DNA of 37,067 nt from an uncultured Thiodictyon sp. (GCA_903837595.1 CAILVI010000031.1:1-37067), one strand, 5' to 3'. Counted from the stretch's first letter, positions 1 to 6,693 are shown. The notes: a model not told the origin generated them from the sequence alone. Made by a program: numbers and translations.

Positions 1-130
1 AGTCCGGGCAGTAATGCCGGATCGCCCCGCCCTGGACCACCGCCGCCCAACTGGGAGGCAAGTCCGTGGCATCCAACACCGTCGCCTCGGCCCCGCACCC
101 GTCGCACTCCACCAGGTGCCGCCGCGTCAT
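1..130 (-). CDS. small zinc-ribbon-like phage protein (partial, runs off window)
   Basis: The reverse complement of 1-130 opens with ATG at 130-128, overlapping the portal stop codon in an ATGA junction, and stays open for 43 codons to the window edge. The peptide begins MTRRHLVECDGCG and later has HYCPD. A CxxC pair near the start and a second Cys next to His at about residue 41 look like one and a half knuckles of a zinc ribbon; the last ligand would lie outside the window. Small proteins of this kind are common in phage operons and their role is mostly unknown. The start is supported by translational coupling with the portal gene. I do not recognise a specific family. Confidence 0.6.
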   Translation of the reverse strand, partial: MTRRHLVECDGCGAEATVLDATDLPPSWAAVVQGGAIRHYCPD

Positions 131-1527
131 GGCGTCACCACCGTTGCCGCCGGCAGCCCCGCCTCCTGGACGATCCGCGTCGCATACGGATCGGCCCCCG
201 CCAGCAGCTCCGCATCGATCTGCGCGTAATCGCCCGGCGACGCCGCATCCCCCAGCACCCGCCGCGCCATGCGCTGGCGCACCAGCCGCTCTGCCGTGAC
301 GCCCATCCCGCCGGTCAACGCATCCAGATCCTCCTTCAGCCGCGCCGCCAAGTCCTGCACATCAAAGGTCCGCGGATACTGCGACTGTAGTTCGGCCGCG
401 TCCTGCCCGTCCCACGCGCATGCCAATGCCCCGACCTGCCGCTCCGCCGTCTCCAGCGCCGCCGCAAACAGCCCCAGCGTCCGGTTCGCCGCCTGGAAGT
501 GGAACGCGAGCGCCACGCCGCTCTTCGCCACCCCGCCGGTGAACTCCAGATTCGCAATCTCATAGATCTCGACCACCGTTTGCGCGATGGCCGCGTAATA
601 CAGTGTCAGCGGCCCATCCGGCGGGGCGAAATAGGCCGGAGACCCGCCTCCGGCCGGGTTGTACATCACGGCATTCGCCGCGCCGATGGTCAGCCCCGCT
701 TCCCTGATTCGTTCCGCCTCCGCCGGGTCGGATACCGGCAGGGCCAGCGTCGACACCGTCTGATCCCGCTCGATGGAGCGCGCCTCTGAGTGACGGTTGA
801 ACAGATCCAGACAGGCCCCTACGATCGGCTCCGCCCACGGCGCCGCCCGCTCGGCGGTCAGGTCCATCAGCTCAGTCGAGTGCAGCCGGATCACCGGCAC
901 CCGGCCTAAGCCGTGCTGTCCGCGCATGAGCGCCCCGGTCTCGGGATCGGTGCAGAGGTCCTGCCCCAGCGCGTCGCGCGCCACCCACCATTGGGCCGCG
1001 TCCCACCCGCGGTAGATGAAACCCACATCGGTTGGCATGGCGGCGCCATAGACGGCCCCACCGGCCTGTTCGCGGAACACCACCCGTGCTACCGCTCCCA
1101 GCCGATCCAGCGCCAGGGCCGCCACGTCCGTCGGCCGCCGGATTACCACATAAGGTGCGCGCGCCAGTTCGTCCGCCCGCGTGCGCGCCTGGCCGGCCGG
1201 CCGATCCACCACCAGGTAGACCGTCCCCACCAGCATGGAGAGCAGCAGCGCCCGCCGCATGACGCTCTCGATCGGCCCGCCCACCCCATCCGCATTCGCT
1301 TGCAAGGCCACCCACGCCGGGGCATCCCCGGTGCGTTTCGCCGGGGCTGAAAACAGCGTCCCGACATAGGCGCCCAAGACCTTCCGGCAGTAGTTCCGGT
1401 AGGTCGCCAGCTCCTTACGCGCCTTGTATTTGTCGTCCAACTCCCGCGGATGCCGCACCAGATAGTCACCGCTGCGAAATCCACCCAGGCCAGTGTAGGC
1501 GTCCACCATCATCTGATCGGTCAGCAT
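127..1527 (-). CDS. phage portal protein (DUF4055-like)
   Basis: Predicted 466-residue portal, the ring at the capsid vertex through which DNA is packaged. The N-terminal part (MLTDQMMVDAYTGLGGF, then RELDDKYKARKELATYRNYC) and the overall length fit the DUF4055 type of portal-like protein as I recall it. Its place two genes after the large terminase supports the role independently. The frame stays open upstream to 1656, but I choose the ATG at 1527 because it overlaps the end of the preceding gene by 7 bases, like its neighbours, whereas the extension lies wholly inside that gene. The stop overlaps the next start as ATGA. It is not the classical Mu portal (DUF935), so the late module appears to be mosaic. 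Family assignment is from memory of sequence style. Confidence 0.75.
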   Translation of the reverse strand: MLTDQMMVDAYTGLGGFRSGDYLVRHPRELDDKYKARKELATYRNYCRKVLGAYVGTLFSAPAKRTGDAPAWVALQANADGVGGPIESVMRRALLLSMLVGTVYLVVDRPAGQARTRADELARAPYVVIRRPTDVAALALDRLGAVARVVFREQAGGAVYGAAMPTDVGFIYRGWDAAQWWVARDALGQDLCTDPETGALMRGQHGLGRVPVIRLHSTELMDLTAERAAPWAEPIVGACLDLFNRHSEARSIERDQTVSTLALPVSDPAEAERIREAGLTIGAANAVMYNPAGGGSPAYFAPPDGPLTLYYAAIAQTVVEIYEIANLEFTGGVAKSGVALAFHFQAANRTLGLFAAALETAERQVGALACAWDGQDAAELQSQYPRTFDVQDLAARLKEDLDALTGGMGVTAERLVRQRMARRVLGDAASPGDYAQIDAELLAGADPYATRIVQEAGLPAATVVTP

Positions 1528-1829
1528 TGGCGCGCTCCGTACAGGCCCAGCAGGGCGGGATTGGCGATCAGTAGCGCGTCGAGCGCATGCTCCAAGGTCA
1601 TCAAGTCCGGGTGCGTGAGGTCCAGTTGGTGCGAGTACTTGATGGCTTCCAGGCACTCGTGCAGCAGCGTCGTCCGCGCCACGTCATCCGGCAGTCCTGC
1701 CATGACGTCCATGGTCGCCATCGTCATGTCGCACTGCCCCAGCGAGATGGTGTCACCGAGCGGAGCGACCGACCGTCGCACGGTGTATCGGAGCCCCCCA
1801 ACGTTGATTGAGTCGGGTAGATCACTCAT
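1521..1829 (-). CDS. phage metallopeptidase-like protein with HExxE motif
   Basis: A 102-residue protein starting MSDLPDSINVGGLRYTV. The start at 1829 overlaps the terminase stop (ATGA). The centre reads TLLHECLEAIKYSH, followed by a helix ending in LLIANP. This layout matches a group of small phage proteins with a TLLHExxHAI helix resembling zinc metallopeptidases. Here the second metal-binding His is replaced by Glu (HECLE), so either the metal site uses a carboxylate or the protein is no longer an active peptidase. It sits between terminase and portal, so a packaging or assembly role is possible but unproven. The 7-base overlap with the portal gene indicates translational coupling. Confidence 0.6.
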   Translation of the reverse strand: MSDLPDSINVGGLRYTVRRSVAPLGDTISLGQCDMTMATMDVMAGLPDDVARTTLLHECLEAIKYSHQLDLTHPDLMTLEHALDALLIANPALLGLYGARQC

Positions 1830-3289
1830 AGCCCGCGTACCTCCAGCCACTCATACCCTGCCCCCCGGCTCGCCCCCACCCGCACCCAGTGCAGATACTG
1901 CGAGGTCGAATCCACCTGGTCGTCATTGGCCCCCGCCGGGAACCGGATCAACTCATCCAAGTACTCCGCCAGCCAGGGCGCGCCGCCATCCTCCGGCAGC
2001 CACACCAGCCCCGCCTCCACCGCCGCGGACTCCACGGCCATCCGCACCACCTTTGAGTCGACAGGGATGATCTCCACCACCGGCGTGCGCCAGGTACGGT
2101 CCGCCCGCAGGTCTTGGATCAAGGCCGCCCCGTGGGACTTCTTCTCGATCAGCAGCGTGGCCGGGCGCCAGCGGTCGCGCTCCACCACCACGGCACGCTT
2201 CAGCGCCGGATAGGTCAGACGCTCGCGCCGCACGTCCAGGAGGTAATACCCCAGCGCCGTCTCCGCCCAGGTCGTGCCCACCGAGTAATCGGCCGTCGGG
2301 TCGTCGGACTGCGCGCAATCCCAGGACTGCACGATCCGGATCGGATTGAGCGGCGCCGCCGAGTAGCGCCGGAACCAGCCGCGGCGCAGCAACGCCCCCT
2401 CCGCCGGTGTCGGGCGCCCCTGATACAGGCTGATCCAAGAGCCCCCCACCGCCCGCCGGATACGCTCCAGCGCTGCCACGTCATAGCGCCCCGGCGCCAG
2501 CGCGGCACCCTCCGGCCGCCCCAACAGGTCATTGATCTCGGCCAGCGCCGGCAGGTTGATGCGCACCCAATCCCCACTCTGGCCTTCCTCGGAGCGCTCC
2601 ACCCGCCCGGACAGATCGTCGTAATGCCAGCGCGTCTGAATCAGCGTGATCCCGCCCTGGGGCTCCAGCCGGGTATAGAGATCGTCGGTGTACCAGTCCC
2701 ACACCCGGTTGCGATAGGTCGGGCTCTCCGCCTCGGCGCGGCTCTTGGTCGGGTCATCCACGATGATCCAATCCGCCCCGTGCCCGGTCACCCCGGACCC
2801 CACGCCGATGGCCCGCACCCCGCCCTCGGCCGTCGTCTCCCAGTCCGCCGCCGTGTTGCGGTCCGCGGACAAGGCCACCCGGCCGCGGCACAGCCCGCGC
2901 GCGCGCCGGCTGAACTTCTCCGCCAGGGTCTGGCTATAGCCGCCGATCAGATAGCGCAGGGCCGGATCGCGCTCCAGCCGCCAGGCCGGGCCACGGATCG
3001 TGATTTGTTCGGATTTCCCGTGCCGCGGCGGCACGGACAGTTGCAGGCGCTTGATCACCCGCGGATAGATCAGATGGGGAAAGGAGGGCAGCCCAACGGG
3101 CGTCGGGTCGGCCGGCGCCCGTGGGTCACAGCGCTCCCACAGCTCTTGGAGCAGCACCAGATGCGGCCACTCCCAGGTCAGCCGCGGCGAGGTCTCGCTG
3201 CACCAGTCCCGGAAGGACAGCGCCGGCCTGTGCGCGTCCGCCGTCGCCTTGATCTTGGCCGCGACCTCGGCCGCCGCCCGGCGCGCCAC
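1826..3289 (-). CDS. terminase large subunit (packaging ATPase-nuclease)
   Basis: A 487-residue DNA-packaging motor that pumps phage DNA into the prohead and cuts it. The ATPase part shows a Walker A-like PPRHGKSE at about residues 87-94, a Walker B WIIVDDPTK near 174-182, and the coupling segment TRWHYDDLSGRV near 219-230. The nuclease part begins with QSWDCAQSDD near 321-330, where D324 is the expected first metal-binding Asp. The start is GTG at 3289, one base after the TGA of the preceding gene. The gene order small subunit, large subunit, HExxE protein, portal is typical of a head-packaging cluster. Family membership is clear from the motifs; whether packaging is headful, as in Mu, cannot be read here. 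Confidence 0.92.
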   Translation of the reverse strand: MARRAAAEVAAKIKATADAHRPALSFRDWCSETSPRLTWEWPHLVLLQELWERCDPRAPADPTPVGLPSFPHLIYPRVIKRLQLSVPPRHGKSEQITIRGPAWRLERDPALRYLIGGYSQTLAEKFSRRARGLCRGRVALSADRNTAADWETTAEGGVRAIGVGSGVTGHGADWIIVDDPTKSRAEAESPTYRNRVWDWYTDDLYTRLEPQGGITLIQTRWHYDDLSGRVERSEEGQSGDWVRINLPALAEINDLLGRPEGAALAPGRYDVAALERIRRAVGGSWISLYQGRPTPAEGALLRRGWFRRYSAAPLNPIRIVQSWDCAQSDDPTADYSVGTTWAETALGYYLLDVRRERLTYPALKRAVVVERDRWRPATLLIEKKSHGAALIQDLRADRTWRTPVVEIIPVDSKVVRMAVESAAVEAGLVWLPEDGGAPWLAEYLDELIRFPAGANDDQVDSTSQYLHWVRVGASRGAGYEWLEVRGL

Positions 3290-3290
3290 C

Positions 3291-3839
3291 TCAGACCCCC
3301 GCGCCGTCGCAATGCGCGGCCAGCGGACCGGCAGCCGCGGACAACACCGCCGCCAAGGCCTCGGTGCGCTCCGGCAGGTGCTCGGACACCCACTGCGCCA
3401 GCCACTCTAGCGCCTCCGCCACCAGGTCCCCACGATTCAGCCCGGCCCCGGCGTCCAGGTCCCGCGCCAGAACCAGGCGCAGCCGCATTAGGTTGGCATA
3501 CGCCGCCATGCTGCGTGGGTCCGGGGCCTGACCCGCCGCCGCTGCCGCGCGGAACGCCCCCTCATAGCGCCCAATCTGCTCATCGATCCCGGCGAGCATC
3601 GCCGTGCGATCGGTCTGCGCCGCCCGGGTCCGGCGCCGCTCCTCGGCATCATCCGCCGCCGCGCGCGCCACCCACCCCAACTGGTCGCGCCAGTCGGCAA
3701 TGGTCTGCTTCGCGAGCGGCCACTCGTATTCCGCATCCAGCACCCGCAACGTCTCAGCCAAGTTCTGCCCCGCCGCGCGCCACACCCGATAGGCCAGCTC
3801 GCGTTGCGACGCCTTATAGCGCCCCGGCTGCGCGGCCAT
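3291..3839 (-). CDS. probable terminase small subunit
   Basis: A 182-residue protein with an N-terminal region (about residues 10-60) that reads as a helix-turn-helix segment ending KQTIADWRDQLGW, like the DNA-recognition head of small terminases. A helical Ala/Arg-rich middle and a predicted oligomerising C-terminal half follow. In Mu-like phages the genes just before the large terminase are a gp26-like winged-helix protein and then a gp27/DUF3486- or DUF1804-like small terminase. This gene holds that position, but I cannot place it in either family with certainty. The start is ATG at 3839, directly abutting the TAG of the upstream gene. The role is inferred mainly from position. Confidence 0.6.
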   Translation of the reverse strand: MAAQPGRYKASQRELAYRVWRAAGQNLAETLRVLDAEYEWPLAKQTIADWRDQLGWVARAAADDAEERRRTRAAQTDRTAMLAGIDEQIGRYEGAFRAAAAAGQAPDPRSMAAYANLMRLRLVLARDLDAGAGLNRGDLVAEALEWLAQWVSEHLPERTEALAAVLSAAAGPLAAHCDGAGV

Positions 3840-4160
3840 CTACTTCTCCGTGAGGCTGGGCACCGACACGCCCGGATCGGTACGCGCCCCAATCACCAGG
3901 TCCCGCCCGTCCGGCGTCAGCTCATAGTTTTCCAGGCTGATCCCCATCGCAAACCCGGAATGCGCCGTGAGATAGCCCCGTTGCGCTAGGTGCAGCATGT
4001 GCCGCTTCAGCGCCTGCGCCTGCGTGGGCATCCCCAGCAGATCCAGACAGCCGCGGATCGTCACCAGGTCCACCGAAGGCGCCGGGGCGTTGTACAGCAC
4101 CGCCAGGATCATGCCCCGCTCGGCCAACGCCCGTTGCTGCCAAAACTCGTGCTGCGTCAC
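3840..4160 (-). CDS. Mu gp26-like winged-helix protein
   Basis: A 106-residue protein. The first half is helical (RALAERGMILAVLYNAP), then comes a region of winged-helix type (QALKRHMLHLAQRGYL), and the tail reads YELTPDGRDLVIGARTDPGVSVPS. The tail pattern, LTxxGxDxxxGxxxxPGVxxP, recurs in the small protein preceding the terminase genes of many Mu-like prophages, which fits the gp26 position. The start is GTG at 4160, overlapping the upstream TGA as GTGA. Function is not established in the family; DNA binding during packaging is a guess from the fold. Confidence 0.65.
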   Translation of the reverse strand: MTQHEFWQQRALAERGMILAVLYNAPAPSVDLVTIRGCLDLLGMPTQAQALKRHMLHLAQRGYLTAHSGFAMGISLENYELTPDGRDLVIGARTDPGVSVPSLTEK

Positions 4161-4486
4161 GGCCCTTCCCCCGTCTGTGCGTGTAGTTCATGCCCCGCAA
4201 ACCCCACCCGCCCGGCGATCATCCGCAGCACAATCGTCTGCTCCTCCGCCGCCCGCCGCGCCTCGGTCTGTGCCTGCGCCAGAGCCAGCGCCGCCGATGC
4301 CTGCGCCTGGATCGCCTCCGCCAGCGCCTTCTGGACCGTGGTCCGCGCCAGCTCCACATCCCGGAAGGCCGCAATCCCCACCGCCACCAGGCGCACCCCC
4401 GCCCAGATCGCCAGGCCAAAGAGCGCGGCAATGCCTGCCTTCTCGCTGAAGAGCGGTGCGAGGTCACTGATGGGGGGAAGGTCCAT
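4157..4486 (-). CDS. Mu gp25-like membrane/coiled-coil protein (DUF2730 type)
   Basis: A 109-residue protein and the first gene of the leftward late operon visible here. One hydrophobic segment at about residues 19-40 (GIAALFGLAIWAGVRLVAVG) is followed by a long Ala/Gln/Glu-rich helix (about 45-90) that should form a coiled coil. This layout, a single membrane anchor and then a coiled coil, is that of the DUF2730/gp25 protein just before gp26 in Mu-like phages. The start is ATG at 4486. It overlaps the next gene by 4 bases. The 5' side opens into the repeat-rich control region at 4487-4804, so the late promoter probably lies there. Molecular role unknown. Confidence 0.65.
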   Translation of the reverse strand: MDLPPISDLAPLFSEKAGIAALFGLAIWAGVRLVAVGIAAFRDVELARTTVQKALAEAIQAQASAALALAQAQTEARRAAEEQTIVLRMIAGRVGFAGHELHAQTGEGP

Positions 4487-4517
4487 GCCCGCACGTTACC
4501 CCGCGGGGGATGCGGGA

Positions 4518-4538
4518 CCGGCGTTAGCTGCACGGTTT
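4518..4538 (+). repeat. 21-bp direct repeat, copy 1
   Basis: The core GCGTTAGCTGCAC at 4521-4533 recurs at 4706-4718. The repeat extends over 21 bases with one mismatch (G to A at the 17th base). The two copies lie 185 bp apart in the same orientation and frame the two hairpins. Confidence 0.85.
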
Positions 4539-4559
4539 TTAGAGTTGGGGGGGGCGACT

Positions 4560-4611
4560 GTTCCAACGCTTTTCCAACCAGTAACGTCACTGGTTGGAAC
4601 GCTGTTGGAAC
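4560..4611. repeat. imperfect palindrome, hairpin unit 1
   Basis: The arms are 23 bases each around a 6-base centre AACGTC. The outer stem GTTCCAAC pairs with GTTGGAAC, and the inner stem TTCCAACCAGT pairs with ACTGGTTGGAA; a 4-base mismatch bubble separates them. The word TTCCAAC or its complement occurs four times. It is the first of two tandem units with a 70-bp period. Confidence 0.9.
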
Positions 4612-4629
4612 ATTCGGCGGGCTCCGGCT

Positions 4630-4681
4630 GTTCCATCGCTTTTCCATCCTGCCACGTCACCGGTTGGAAACCTGATGGAAC
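4630..4681. repeat. imperfect palindrome, hairpin unit 2
   Basis: Same length and spacing as unit 1 (45 of 54 bases identical by hand count, including two bases 5' of the palindrome). The outer stem has changed to GTTCCATC pairing with GATGGAAC, a compensatory A-T to T-A switch that keeps the pairing. The inner stem is weaker than in unit 1. The central ACGTCAC word is conserved. Confidence 0.88.
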
Positions 4682-4702
4682 TCCTAGGCCGAGCCTTGCG
4701 GC

Positions 4703-4723
4703 CCGGCGTTAGCTGCACAGTTT
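4703..4723 (+). repeat. 21-bp direct repeat, copy 2
   Basis: Second copy of the repeat at 4518-4538, with one mismatch. It ends just before a T-rich stretch (GTTTATTTTCG) about 80 bp upstream of the small ORF at 4805. Confidence 0.85.
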
Positions 4724-4804
4724 ATTTTCGTCCCGATGTCCGCGGGGGCGGTTCCCGGGCGCATAAAGGCGGGGTGCACGTCCCTTTTCCCACGCGAGTC
4801 GAAC

Positions 4805-4951
4805 ATGACCACAGGTAGGCTACACCGGATCCTCTATGATGGGTCGCGATGGGTTCCAGCACTGGCGCCGGTCCTGTTAAACGCGTTCGGCTTTTTACTC
4901 GCGACCGAGATCGCTGAGTTTATGGGGTGGATCAAGGTCTGCCCGTGCTGA
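4805..4951 (+). CDS. small hydrophobic protein, 48 residues (uncertain)
   Basis: A short ORF starting MTTGRLHRILYDGSRW, followed by a hydrophobic stretch (VPALAPVLLNAFGFLLATEI) that could cross the membrane, and ending CPC. I do not recognise it. Its stop codon is followed within 3 bases by a strong terminator hairpin, which is the best sign that something is transcribed rightward here. It diverges from the late operon and converges on the membrane-protein gene at 5097-5750. The ribosome-binding site is weak. It could be a small holin-like, inhibitory or regulatory peptide, or not a gene at all. Confidence 0.4.
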   Translation: MTTGRLHRILYDGSRWVPALAPVLLNAFGFLLATEIAEFMGWIKVCPC

Positions 4952-4953
4952 AA

Positions 4954-4989
4954 GAAATCAGGCTGCGCAATTTTGCGCAGCCTGATTTC
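4954..4989. terminator. strong bidirectional rho-independent terminator
   Basis: A perfect 17-bp inverted repeat with a 2-base loop: arms 4954-4970 and 4973-4989, with GGCTGCGCAA at the inner end of the left arm. The rightward side is followed by ACTGGCTTTTCTTTG. The arms are A/T-rich at the base, so it could act both ways, separating the small ORF from the converging gene at 5097-5750. Confidence 0.88.
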
Positions 4990-5067
4990 ACTGGCTTTTC
5001 TTTGCAAGGCGCATCACGTCTCTAGCCCGCTTTCGCCAAGCGGGAAACCGGCCAGGGATTGTTGCGC

Positions 5068-5094
5068 GTAGGAGCGGCCCCCAGGCCGCGACGC
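5068..5094 (+). repeat. REP-type palindrome, copy 1
   Basis: GTAGGAGCGGCCCCCAGGCC followed by GCGAC matches the bacterial REP style (GTAGGAGCGGCC, loop, GGCCGCGA). It begins just 3' of the stop codon of the leftward gene at 5097-5750, the usual extragenic position. Related copies lie at 10019 and 11727 inside phage genes. Confidence 0.8.
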
Positions 5095-5096
5095 CA

Positions 5097-5750
5097 TCAC
5101 TCCGGCGCCTTGATCGGCCGTATACGCATTCCGCTCTCGGGTGGGGTCTTCAAGGCGATCGATAATTCCTCTCCGCGACAGACCGCAAAGTGCAGAAGCC
5201 CGAAAGCTCCCGAGTCAGCGGCGAACTGGGCGCCCTCGCGCTCCGAGCAGTAGAAGTCCTCAAACCCCGTATAGCCGCCAAAGCCATTCTTTGCGTTGAC
5301 CTCCCCGCACAGGACGTGCACGAAGCCAGTCCCAGGGTTACGGCTGATGACGCGAAGCTCACGGTACCTTGCAGCGCCCGGGTCCTTGAGGCGGTTGCGG
5401 ACCTCAGCCAGGCAGGCAGCGCCCGCCCGATCCTGAGCGATCCACAGGAACCCGTCGGTCGCGGTCCACGCGACCCAGACGAGCCCGCCGACGACGCAGC
5501 ACGCCACCGGAATGCGCACCCTGTAATCCCCTTTGTGGTCTTTGACCCAACGTCCGGCCCTCTCCCCGGCATGGCGCGCGCCCTGCAACGCTTGGCGCAC
5601 GCCGCACAACGCCTGGCGCGGACCGGTGAGCATCACCAAGGCAAATGCCAGGCTCAGCACCCAGCCCCACCAACGGAAGCCCAGGAAGAACGCACCAAAA
5701 AAAATGACCGTCACCAAGAGAAACCGGAGCATTTCTCGCGCCGTTGCCAT
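5097..5750 (-). CDS. prophage membrane protein with C-terminal Cys-containing domain
   Basis: A 217-residue protein. Two adjacent membrane segments lie near residues 8-26 and 28-46, a positively charged linker follows, and a third segment is near 80-100. The rest is a soluble domain containing VRNRLKDPGAARYRE and VLCGEVNAKNGFGGYTG, a pattern I recall from a widespread unnamed prophage-associated domain (CGEVNAKNxFGGYxG). The Cys residues suggest an oxidising, probably periplasmic, location. The start is ATG at 5750, with AGAGGA about 9 bases upstream. It lies between repressor and late operon on the same strand as the repressor, with its own ribosome-binding site and a terminator on its far side. 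This is typical of a lysogenic-conversion gene expressed from the prophage, for example in superinfection exclusion; that role is inferred. Confidence 0.72.
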   Translation of the reverse strand: MATAREMLRFLLVTVIFFGAFFLGFRWWGWVLSLAFALVMLTGPRQALCGVRQALQGARHAGERAGRWVKDHKGDYRVRIPVACCVVGGLVWVAWTATDGFLWIAQDRAGAACLAEVRNRLKDPGAARYRELRVISRNPGTGFVHVLCGEVNAKNGFGGYTGFEDFYCSEREGAQFAADSGAFGLLHFAVCRGEELSIALKTPPESGMRIRPIKAPE

Positions 5751-5825
5751 GTTGTTTCCTCTGCTATTCCTCTGTCGATCGTGTCAGGCGGCCCGCCCGA
5801 AGCCCCAGGCCGCCGCCCACTCCTA

Positions 5826-6332
5826 TTAGATGGACCCCCCATCGTCATCTGCCGGAGGCCCGGGGCCAGTGCCCCCGGCCCCCATCAGCGCCAAGAGCCC
5901 TCGCCACTGGGCGGTCGTCATACCCAGGATCAGCGACCACAGCGCCGCGTCCTCCGGCAACGTATCGATCAGCGCCGCCAACGCCCGTTGTTGCTCCACG
6001 GGTAGCGCGTCGAAACGCTGCCCCGTCCCTGGCTCCACCAGCACCGGCTCACCGTTGACCATCCCCATGATCGCCTTGTCCGGGTGTTCCTCTGCGGCGC
6101 GGAGGATGCTCGGTCGTGCGCGCGGTGCGCCAGTCCTAATGCCGACGACGACGTACTGCACGTCGACCCCTGCCGCTGCGACGCCAGCCAGATATTCCGC
6201 ATCAGGACTCCTTTCGTCCTGCTCATAGTTGACTTGCGCCCTGCGTTTCACGCCCCCAGCCGCTGCCAACTCGTCTTGGTTCATCCCCAGACGTAGGCGC
6301 TCTTCTCTCAGTCTCGATCCGCGGGTGTTCAT
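5826..6332 (-). CDS. phage repressor, XRE/CI type
   Basis: A 168-residue protein with an N-terminal helix-turn-helix of XRE type: RLREERLRLGMNQDELAAAGGVKRRAQVNYEQDERSPDAEYL spans about residues 6-47 (shown only to locate the fold). The tail VDVQYVVVG is the usual end of this domain in prophage regulators. The C-terminal half has no visible Ser/Lys autoprotease pair, so cleavage-based induction as in lambda CI is not evident. It is transcribed away from the Ner-like gene across three copies of a GTGTTC-N4-G(T/G)GCAC motif, one of which covers its own start codon. It therefore very likely represses the rightward early operon and itself. Confidence 0.85.
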   Translation of the reverse strand: MNTRGSRLREERLRLGMNQDELAAAGGVKRRAQVNYEQDERSPDAEYLAGVAAAGVDVQYVVVGIRTGAPRARPSILRAAEEHPDKAIMGMVNGEPVLVEPGTGQRFDALPVEQQRALAALIDTLPEDAALWSLILGMTTAQWRGLLALMGAGGTGPGPPADDDGGSI

Positions 6333-6394
6333 TTGGGCACATCTCTCTTGACAAGTGTTCGTCCGTGCACAAGACTATGTGCACACCTGAACAC
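6325..6394. promoter_or_regulatory. three-site operator between repressor and early operon
   Basis: GTGTTC-N4-G(T/G)GCAC occurs at 6325-6340 and 6355-6370 on the plus strand and at 6379-6394 on the minus strand. The last two form a 40-bp dyad centred on AAGACTAT. The first covers the repressor start codon. Spacing is 30 bp from site 1 to site 2 and 24 bp from site 2 to site 3, which would allow cooperative binding. The sites overlap both divergent promoters. The sequence is direct; binding by the repressor is inferred. Confidence 0.75.
6348..6376 (+). promoter_or_regulatory. candidate early promoter (rightward)
   Basis: A consensus -35 TTGACA at 6348-6353 is followed after 17 bases by AAGACT at 6371-6376. 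The -10 is weak but keeps the important A at position 2 and T at position 6. It lies between operator sites 1 and 3, 38 bp upstream of the Ner-like start codon. Confidence 0.6.
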
Positions 6395-6402
6395 CTTGAG
6401 AA
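6374..6402 (-). promoter_or_regulatory. candidate repressor promoter (leftward)
   Basis: On the minus strand, TTCTCA (complement of 6397-6402) and CATAGT (complement of 6374-6379) are 17 bases apart, each with 4 of 6 consensus bases. The -10 lies in the centre of the operator dyad, so the two divergent promoters overlap face to face. Confidence 0.45.
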
Positions 6403-6414
6403 CAGATTACCGCC

Positions 6415-6672
6415 ATGACCGCCCTCTCGCCATCTGAAGTAGCCGCTGCCCTTGTAGGAAAGGGCCTCTGCTACGCCTCGTGGGCACGTTTGCGCGGGTA
6501 CCAGAGCGCCACGGTGCGGCGGACTGTCACGCGCTGGGTCGGCACCGAGCGGACCCGGACCCCGCAAGGCCCTATCGCGCGCCGCATCCTCGCTGATCTC
6601 TCCCGGGATCTTGGTGTCGAGATCGTCCCCGGCATCCTCGACCCCATCCACGCCGCTCGCCAAGCGGCCTAA
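6415..6672 (+). CDS. Ner/Cro-like early regulator
   Basis: An 85-residue protein and first gene of the rightward operon. The segment from CYASWARLRGYQSATVRRTV onward reads as a lambda-type helix-turn-helix, and the tail RILADLSRDLGVEIVPGI matches small prophage regulators in the Ner position as I recall them. In Mu, Ner is the first early gene and shuts down both the repressor and early promoters. The same job is likely here because the gene sits 20 bases past the operator dyad. The start is ATG at 6415 with only a poor Shine-Dalgarno sequence. Confidence 0.65.
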   Translation: MTALSPSEVAAALVGKGLCYASWARLRGYQSATVRRTVTRWVGTERTRTPQGPIARRILADLSRDLGVEIVPGILDPIHAARQAA

Positions 6673-6693
6673 CCACCACCCGGAGCATCCACC

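Larger units (their letters stand above)
4487..4804. promoter_or_regulatory. late-operon control region with tandem hairpins
   Basis: A 318-bp stretch without a convincing gene, between the leftward late operon and a small rightward ORF. It contains two 52-bp imperfect palindromes (4560-4611 and 4630-4681), bracketed by two near-identical 21-bp direct repeats (4518-4538 and 4703-4723, one mismatch). No clear -10/-35 pair is visible on the minus strand, which would fit a promoter needing a phage activator. The regulatory role is inferred from position and symmetry. Confidence 0.6.

Noticed and set aside
127-1656. Longer portal start at 1656
   Set aside because: The extra 43 codons lie wholly inside the preceding gene and read as shadow sequence. 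The ATG at 1527 fits the overlap pattern of the operon.
2114-3853. Plus-strand open frame of 579 residues
   Set aside because: It is antisense to the terminase genes and very rich in Arg/Pro, as expected for a reading shadow.
4560-4681. Possible CRISPR-like array
   Set aside because: Only two units, each a palindrome with related rather than unique spacers, and no cas genes.
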